The position numbers and the translations under genes were made by a program. DNA of 7,707 nt from UBA4656 sp002405525 (GTDB taxonomy: Bacteria > Pseudomonadota > Gammaproteobacteria > Xanthomonadales > Ahniellaceae). The notes beneath the pieces are model-generated. The model searched no databases and was not told the origin of the DNA. It saw nothing but the letters and a program-made list of their open reading frames with translations. The DNA lies in the NCBI GenBank assembly GCA_036723735.1, contig DAIMGT010000106.1:1-7707 (forward strand), given 5' to 3'. Shown piece after piece: positions 1 through 3,986 of the stretch; within the stretch, counting starts at the first letter, position 1, and each line of letters starts with the position of its first letter.

Positions 1-1
1 A

Positions 2-160
2 CTGCGCCCCGGGGCCGGGCGATCCGTCGCGAGCGATGCTCGCTCCCACAGGGCGGCTGCGCCCCGGGGCCGGGCGATCCGTCGCGAGCGATGCTCGCTC
101 CCACAGGGCGACTGCGCCGCAGGGCCGGGCGATCCGTCGCGAGCGATGCTCGCTCCCACG
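2..160. repeat. Tandem array of three REP-like palindromic units, period 55 bases
   Basis: A core of about 30 bases starting GATCCGTCGCGAGC recurs at 21-50, 76-105 and 131-160, exactly 55 bases apart. Bases 2-55 and 57-110 are identical; the third unit has a few changes in its spacer and ends CCCACG instead of CCCACA. Each core holds an inverted repeat, GCGAGC-GAT-GCTCGC, which can also be read as GAGCGA-TGC-TCGCTC. Read on the minus strand each core starts GTGGGAGCGAGC, the form of REP elements common in Pseudomonas and Xanthomonadaceae, which are mobilised by RAYT (REP-associated tyrosine transposase) proteins. No RAYT gene is in the window. All three lie in the same orientation and end 14 bases short of the histidine kinase stop, so they sit in its 3' untranslated region and could stabilise or end that transcript. 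The array may extend beyond the left edge. Confidence 0.85.
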
Positions 161-174
161 GGGCAAGCGCAGGG

Positions 175-2211
175 TCAGCCGGCCGGTGCAGCCCCGCGCG
201 GCATCCCGGCCAGGCGCAGGCGGAACTCGACGCCGGCGCCTTCGGGCAGGTTCACCGCCGTGGCTTCACCCTGGTGCAATTCAGCGACCAGGCGCACCAC
301 GAACAGGCCCAGCCCGAGGTGCGGCGCCTCACCGCGCGCCGCGCCCTCGCGGAAGCTGACCAGCGACTCGAACAGGCGCTCCTGCATGCGCGCGGGCAGC
401 GGTGGGCCGTTGTTGGCCACCGCGAGTTCCGCGCCGTCCTCCTGCGCGCGCAGGCGGATGCGGATCCAGCCGTCCTCCGGCGCGAAGCTGCGCGCGTTGT
501 CGACCAGTTTGTCGAGCGCCTGCGCGATCAGTTCCGGCGCGCCGTGCAGGGCGATGCGGCCACCCGGGACGTCGAGCGCGATCCGCCGCGGGGCGACCAC
601 GTCGCGGTAGGCCTCGGCGCAGCCGCGCACCAGTTCGGCGAGGTCGAAGTCCTCGCCCTCGGCGCCGGCGACGAAGCGCTCCATGCGGCTGGCCTCGGCC
701 ATCGAGCGCAGGATGCCGGACAGCCGCTCCGCGCCCTCGCGCGCGCGCTGCGCATAGATCCGCGCCCCGGACGGCAGCGATTCGTGCTCGAGGTTGTCGA
801 GCGAGGAGCGCACGATGGCCAGCGGCGTGTTCAGCTCGTGCGAGAGCTTGCTCGCCAGCGTGCGCAGGTAGTCGTTGTAGGCGCCAACCTCGCCCAGCAG
901 CCGCGCGAAGCCACGCGACAGATCACCGAGGTCGTCGGTGGCGTTGAGGTGCGGCAGGCGCGGGTCGAGGCGCCCGTCGGGCCGCAACGCGCGTCCGGCC
1001 GCATCGCGCAGGCGGCGGATGCGCAGGCTCAGCACGCCGGCGTAGGCGAACAGCACCAGCGCGGCCAGCAGCACCGCGGCGAGGCTCGCCGCCATCACGC
1101 CGAACACCGCGCGGTTGGCCAGCACGAGCAGCGCTTCGGAGGGCTGCTCCAGCAGCAGGGCGCCGCGCGGTGCGCCTTCGCCGGCGATCGGCACCGCCGC
1201 GGAAACAATGGCGGCGTCGAGTTCCTCGCCCGCACGCACGTTGCTGGCCGCCACGCCCGACAGCGCCTGCCAGACCACCGGCGCCTTGAGCCGCGCGCCG
1301 TCGCCGTCGAACTCGCCGGGGCCCGCTTCCGCCGGCGGCGCGAGCAACCATCGGTACAGCAGGCCATGCGCGCCCTCGGGGGCTTCGGCGGCCGCCGGCG
1401 CGGGCGTGGCTTCGGCCGCGGTCGCATCCAGCGCGCCCGCGCCGCCGACCACCCAGCCGTCGGCCGACACCAGGCGCAGCCGCGCGCCGGGCGGCACCAG
1501 CGAGCCGAGCACCAGATCCAGCCGCGCATCGCGGCGCAGCAGCGGCAGGCGATCGCCCGGCGCGGCGGCGAGGCTGGTGCTGCGCTCGCCGCCGGCCGGT
1601 TCGCGATCGATCGCCGCCAGCGACAGCGCCTGCGGGCCATCGCCGCGCGGCAGGCGCAGTTCGACGCGGTAGCCGTCGGCGGTCTCCTGCCACTCGCCGA
1701 CCGGCGCGAGGCTGGGATCGCCGTCGCCGGTGACCTGCAGCGCGCCGGGCGCGGCATTGGCCAGGCGCCAGCGGCGCAGGCCCCGCGGATCGGCGACCGC
1801 GAGTTCCAGCGCGTCGCCACGCCGGCCCAGCGGGTCGAGCGCATCGGCGCGCACGCGGCTGCCGTCGGTGACTTCGACCAGCGCATACAGCGCGCCGCCC
1901 TGCTCGCCCAGCACCAGCGACAGCCGCCCGTCGACGCTGCGCGCGCGCTCCAGCCCGGCGAATTCGTCGCCGCCGCCATCCAGCAGCGGCAGGCGCTGCA
2001 GCGGATGCACGAACAGCGCAGGACCTGCGACCGGCAGCGCGTCGCCCGCGGTGGCCACCAGCGCGCGCGCCAGCGCGGCCGCACCCCCGAGCTGCGCGCG
2101 CTCCTGGCCTTCACGCAGCAGGGCCTCGGTCTGCCGCACCAGCTGCCAGCCGGCCCACGGCAGCAGCAGGGCCGCGCCGAGGCTCAGCAGCAGGAGGATG
2201 CGGGTGCGCAT
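175..2211 (-). CDS. pdsS: Membrane sensor histidine kinase, PdsS-like (dedicated sortase system type)
   Basis: This 678-residue inner-membrane kinase should sense an envelope signal, autophosphorylate on histidine and pass the phosphate to the adjacent response regulator. Visible in order: a membrane segment near residues 5-20; a long periplasmic region, about 30-365, containing FVHPLQ..PLLDG and ALYALVEVTD, which look like a CBM9/DOMON-type beta-sandwich; a second membrane segment near 369-393; a HAMP-like linker, 394-445; the phospho-acceptor box SHELNTPLAIV with His458; the N box DKLVDNA with Asn572; and the G2 box HLGLGLF at 631-637. The G1 box is VANNGPPLP instead of DxGxG. The architecture and H-box context match my recollection of TIGR03785 (proteobacterial dedicated sortase system histidine kinase). 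It is second in an operon, 22 bases after the regulator. The ATG at 2211 has no clear Shine-Dalgarno sequence, and an inverted repeat lies just upstream. Kinase identity is certain; the PdsS subfamily is inferred, and no sortase is in view. Confidence 0.9.
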   Translation of the reverse strand: MRTRILLLLSLGAALLLPWAGWQLVRQTEALLREGQERAQLGGAAALARALVATAGDALPVAGPALFVHPLQRLPLLDGGGDEFAGLERARSVDGRLSLVLGEQGGALYALVEVTDGSRVRADALDPLGRRGDALELAVADPRGLRRWRLANAAPGALQVTGDGDPSLAPVGEWQETADGYRVELRLPRGDGPQALSLAAIDREPAGGERSTSLAAAPGDRLPLLRRDARLDLVLGSLVPPGARLRLVSADGWVVGGAGALDATAAEATPAPAAAEAPEGAHGLLYRWLLAPPAEAGPGEFDGDGARLKAPVVWQALSGVAASNVRAGEELDAAIVSAAVPIAGEGAPRGALLLEQPSEALLVLANRAVFGVMAASLAAVLLAALVLFAYAGVLSLRIRRLRDAAGRALRPDGRLDPRLPHLNATDDLGDLSRGFARLLGEVGAYNDYLRTLASKLSHELNTPLAIVRSSLDNLEHESLPSGARIYAQRAREGAERLSGILRSMAEASRMERFVAGAEGEDFDLAELVRGCAEAYRDVVAPRRIALDVPGGRIALHGAPELIAQALDKLVDNARSFAPEDGWIRIRLRAQEDGAELAVANNGPPLPARMQERLFESLVSFREGAARGEAPHLGLGLFVVRLVAELHQGEATAVNLPEGAGVEFRLRLAGMPRGAAPAG

Positions 2212-2216
2212 GGGGC

Positions 2217-2233
2217 GCGCGGTCCGACCGCGC
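2217..2233 (-). promoter_or_regulatory. Perfect 8+1+8 inverted repeat in the regulator-kinase junction
   Basis: GCGCGGTC, one unpaired base, then GACCGCGC fills 17 of the 22 bases between the regulator stop and the kinase ATG, leaving five bases before the start codon. In mRNA an 8-pair all-GC-rich stem with a one-base loop would have to open a few pairs, but it would still occupy the place where a ribosome binding site should be. It could limit kinase translation relative to the regulator, couple the two by ribosome movement, or be a protein-binding palindrome. The palindrome is seen directly; its role is inferred. Confidence 0.5.
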
Positions 2234-2923
2234 TCAGGGCTTCCAGCGGTAGCCCGCGCCGTGCACGGTGTCGATCGCGTCGAACGCCGGGTCGACGGCG
2301 ATGAATTTCTTGCGGATGCGCTTGATGTGCGAGGTGATGGTGGCGTCGTCGACCACGACTTGTGCGTCGCGCATCAACTGGTCGCGGCTCTTCACGTGGC
2401 CCGGATGGCGCACCAGGGTGTGCACCATCCAGAACTCGGTCACGGTCAGCGGCACCTCGGCGCCGTTCCAGGTCACGCGCATGCGGTCGGCGGCCAGCGC
2501 CAGCGGGCCCTGGCTGACCGTCGCCTCCTGCGTCGGCGGCCGGCGCAGCGCGTCGACGCGGCGGAACAGGGTGTTGATGCGCGCGGTCAGGTGCGGCAGC
2601 GAGACGTCCTTGGTGAGGTAGTCGTCGGCGCCGAGCCGCAGGCCCGAGATGATGTCGAAGTCGGAATCGCGCGCGGTGAGGAAGATGATCGGCAGGGTCG
2701 GCGCCTTGCCGCGCAGTTCGCGGCACAGTTCGAAGCCGCCCTCGGGCTCGTCGCCGAGGCCGATGTCGATCAGCACCAGGTCCGGCAGGCGCAGCTCGAA
2801 AGCGCGGCTCGCTTCCGGCCGCGAGCCGTAGGTCAGGACGTCGAAGCCGAGGCGCTTGAGCGCATCGGTGTAGTTGGCGCGGATCGCGGGTTCGTCTTCG
2901 ACGATGGCGATGGTGCGGGCCAT
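2234..2923 (-). CDS. pdsR: OmpR/PhoB-family response regulator, PdsR-like
   Basis: A 229-residue cytoplasmic DNA-binding regulator, the partner of the kinase encoded directly downstream. The receiver domain spans residues 3-120: acidic pair Asp10-Glu11, phospho-acceptor Asp53 in LVLIDIGLGD, conserved Thr83 in FLTARDSD and Lys105 in YLTKD. A winged-helix trans_reg_C domain follows at about 140-228, with TVTEFWMVHTLVRHPG, the recognition helix region DDATITSHIKRIRKKF and the C-terminal hairpin TVHGAGYRWKP. Length is normal for the OmpR family. The frame stays open far upstream, but the ATG at 2923 begins the receiver fold (MARTIAIVEDE) and has GGAG six bases before it. The insertion GLGDEPEGG after Asp53 fits my memory of TIGR03787 (dedicated sortase system response regulator). 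The regulator class is certain; the subfamily name is less so, and its target genes cannot be read from this window. Confidence 0.92.
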   Translation of the reverse strand: MARTIAIVEDEPAIRANYTDALKRLGFDVLTYGSRPEASRAFELRLPDLVLIDIGLGDEPEGGFELCRELRGKAPTLPIIFLTARDSDFDIISGLRLGADDYLTKDVSLPHLTARINTLFRRVDALRRPPTQEATVSQGPLALAADRMRVTWNGAEVPLTVTEFWMVHTLVRHPGHVKSRDQLMRDAQVVVDDATITSHIKRIRKKFIAVDPAFDAIDTVHGAGYRWKP

Positions 2924-2948
2924 GCGGTGCTCCGGTGGTGGCGCGGCC

Positions 2949-2977
2949 ACTGTAGGGACCGGGGCCCGCAGCGGCAA
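2949..2977 (-). promoter_or_regulatory. Candidate sigma-70 promoter for the regulator-kinase operon
   Basis: On the minus strand TTGCCG (2977-2972) and TACAGT (2954-2949) are separated by exactly 17 bases; each matches its consensus hexamer at four of six positions. Transcription would begin near 2942, giving a leader of about 20 bases before the regulator ATG with its GGAG site. In such GC-rich DNA a spaced pair of partial hexamers is worth noting but can arise by chance. Confidence 0.4.
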
Positions 2978-3028
2978 CCGCCGCCGCCCCGCGCCCGCAT
3001 TCCGCCCGAAGCGGCCATCGCCGCGCCA

Positions 3029-3048
3029 CCCGCGCGCCGTCGCGCGGG
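3029..3048. promoter_or_regulatory. GC-rich inverted repeat between divergent genes
   Basis: CCCGCGCG, a four-base spacer CCGT, and CGCGCGGG form a perfect 8-base inverted repeat. It lies about 50 bases upstream of the predicted -35 of the regulator and about 60 bases before the small membrane-protein gene, so it is placed where an operator serving both directions would sit. It may also be a simple by-product of very GC-rich sequence. Confidence 0.25.
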
Positions 3049-3109
3049 CCTCGCATGCGGCTGGAATGACCCGGCGTCCACTCCCGACGCGACCTGGCCC
3101 GCCGCTCCC

Positions 3110-3265
3110 ATGACCACCCTCGCCGTCTCCCTGCCGCGCCGCATCGATCCCACGCCCGCCCGCAGCTCCGAGCGCACCGCAGCGGCCCCCGGCCGCTGGC
3201 TGGCTGTGCTGGTGGTCGCGGTGCTGCTCGCCGCCTTCGCCCTCGCCGCGCGAGGTGGCCGGTGA
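3110..3265 (+). CDS. Small single-pass membrane protein of unknown function (51 residues)
   Basis: I do not recognise this protein. It has a short polar, arginine-containing N-terminal half (RRIDPTPARSSERTAAAPGR, residues 10-29) and one hydrophobic segment, WLAVLVVAVLLAAFALAA at about 30-47, followed by a basic end RGGR. That layout suggests a tail-anchored inner-membrane protein with the N terminus in the cytoplasm. Nearly every codon ends in G or C, as in the flanking genes, which supports real coding despite its size. The ATG at 3110 is the only ATG between the intergenic region and the hydrophobic segment, but it has no good ribosome binding site. The frame continues open far upstream, so an earlier alternative start is possible. 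It overlaps the next gene by GTGA, so the two are probably co-translated. It is divergent from the response regulator and may share control with it. Confidence 0.55.
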   Translation: MTTLAVSLPRRIDPTPARSSERTAAAPGRWLAVLVVAVLLAAFALAARGGR

Positions 3266-3480
3266 GCGCCGCGCGGAAACCGGAGGCCAGCGCCGCCGCG
3301 CCGCTGCTGGCGCGCCTGCACCGCCGCGAACAGGTGCGCGCCGCGCTGTCCCACGAGCACGATCCGGCACCACCGGAACTGCCCGAGGCCGTGCGCGCCC
3401 GCTGCCTGTCATGGCAACGGCGGGTGAGGATGCTGCTGGAGGCCGATCGTGGGCGGGGAGCGGCGGGGATGGTGGGCTGA
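3262..3480 (+). CDS. Small soluble protein of unknown function (72 residues)
   Basis: I do not recognise this protein. It starts at GTG 3262 inside the GTGA overlap with the membrane mini-protein, with GAGG (3252-3255) six bases upstream as a ribosome binding site. The product is rich in Arg, Ala and Leu. It has two likely helices, around LLARLHRREQVRAALS (residues 15-30) and EAVRARCLSWQRRVRMLLEA (about 42-61), separated by a proline-rich linker HDPAPPELP. No signal peptide or membrane segment is visible. Codon third positions are strongly G/C until the last dozen codons. The overlap means translational coupling, so the two products plausibly act together, for example as a membrane anchor and a cytosolic partner. 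That is inference only; the gene could also be an unrelated hypothetical. Confidence 0.55.
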   Translation: MSAARKPEASAAAPLLARLHRREQVRAALSHEHDPAPPELPEAVRARCLSWQRRVRMLLEADRGRGAAGMVG

Positions 3481-3531
3481 GTCGCCCCACCTGATGTGGT
3501 CGTCGCTTGGCGTTCGTGGTGCGTCGCCGCC

Positions 3532-3552
3532 CCGAGCTCCAGATGAGCTCGG
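3532..3552. terminator. Weak hairpin downstream of the small-gene pair
   Basis: CCGAGCTC, a five-base loop CAGAT, and GAGCTCGG form a perfect 8-base stem 51 bases after the stop of the 72-residue gene. There is no T run after it, so it does not meet the usual intrinsic terminator model. Position is the only argument for a terminator role. Confidence 0.25.
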
Positions 3553-3869
3553 TCCAATCGCGGTCGGGTTTCGCATGGCGTATCGCTGGCGCCTTGGATA
3601 CCGCTTCCTTCGCGATGACCCCACAATGAAGGGCGGCAACGACTACGGCTGGCTCAGGTCCACTCGCCACACGGCAGGCTCGTCGTGCAATCGAGCGTGC
3701 ACGGCCCGGGCCATCTCGCGAACCGGTCGCCATCAAGGTTCGCAACGCCCACGAATTCCGTCGACTGAATGCGGAACTAGTTGCACACCGAGTCATTGCG
3801 GCAGCTACGTGATCATCGGTCCGTCGGTGGCGCTGTGGCACCGACGCCTCGCGCGCGCTCTGGCCGCCG

Positions 3870-3889
3870 CGCTCCGCTGACGCGGAGCG
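3870..3889. repeat. Hairpin CGCTCCGC-TGAC-GCGGAGCG followed by an A-rich tract
   Basis: A perfect 8-base stem with a four-base loop is followed on the plus strand by AAAAGAAAGG. The tract is A-rich, not T-rich, on the plus strand, and on the minus strand the T-rich tract precedes the hairpin, so neither direction gives a standard terminator. It lies about 100 bases before the start of the large repeat-protein gene and may belong to its leader or to an operator. Confidence 0.35.
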
Positions 3890-3971
3890 AAAAGAAAGGC
3901 CTCAATGCTCTATGGACGAAATGCAGGCGCCAACTTACCCTAGTCATCAGCAAGAGCCTCATTTCGCCAGC

Positions 3972-3977
3972 AGGGAG
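3972..3977 (+). promoter_or_regulatory. Ribosome binding site that sets the GTG start of the repeat protein
   Basis: AGGGAG lies nine bases before GTG 3987. The alternative in-frame ATG at 3912 has only a distant AAAGAAAGG, about 12 bases away, and would place 25 polar residues ahead of the signal peptide. The stronger site and the signal-peptide position both favour 3987. Confidence 0.6.
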
Positions 3978-3986
3978 CAGATCGGC

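Larger units (their letters stand above)
3481..3986. other. Intergenic stretch of about 500 bases without a supported gene
   Basis: Base composition is noticeably less GC-rich than the left part of the window. Open frames exist on both strands, but none has a believable start with a ribosome binding site, a coherent protein character or the G/C-ending codon bias of the real genes nearby. The recognisable structures are two short hairpins, at 3532-3552 and 3870-3889, the latter followed by a purine-rich AAAAGAAAGG. The promoter of the large repeat-protein gene should lie here, but I could not identify convincing -35/-10 elements. Confidence 0.6.

Noticed and set aside
91..2304. Plus-strand open frame of 737 codons opposite the histidine kinase
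   Set aside because: The product is a low-complexity Arg/Ala/Gln string without domains, as expected from the complement of a GC-rich gene; the minus strand holds a complete kinase with all motifs, and the frame starts inside the REP units.
2184..3626. Minus-strand open frame of 480 codons over the response regulator
   Set aside because: It is the out-of-frame shadow of the regulator and its upstream DNA; the other frame has an intact receiver and winged helix.
3630..3812. Short open stretch (frame of 3726) reading VAIKVRNAHEFRRLNAELVAHR before a stop at 3810
   Set aside because: It looks mildly protein-like and could be a gene remnant, but it has no start codon or ribosome site after the stop at 3627 and I cannot link it to any family.
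2924..3841. Upstream extension of the response regulator frame
   Set aside because: The receiver fold starts at the ATG at 2923, which has a GGAG site; the extension is Arg/Ala/Pro-rich and covers the oppositely transcribed mini-proteins.
3449..3880. Plus-strand open frame of 143 codons after the mini-proteins
   Set aside because: No ribosome binding site, mixed residue content with many Cys and Arg, no codon bias like the nearby genes, and it overlaps the end of the 72-residue gene.
3870..3900. Integron attC site or intrinsic terminator at the hairpin with AAAAGAAAGG
   Set aside because: No attC core sites or integrase were seen, and the tract has the wrong polarity for a terminator on either strand.
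3912..3986. ATG 3912 as start of the repeat protein
   Set aside because: It adds 25 polar residues before the signal peptide and lacks a well-spaced ribosome binding site, whereas GTG 3987 has AGGGAG nine bases upstream. Not fully excluded.
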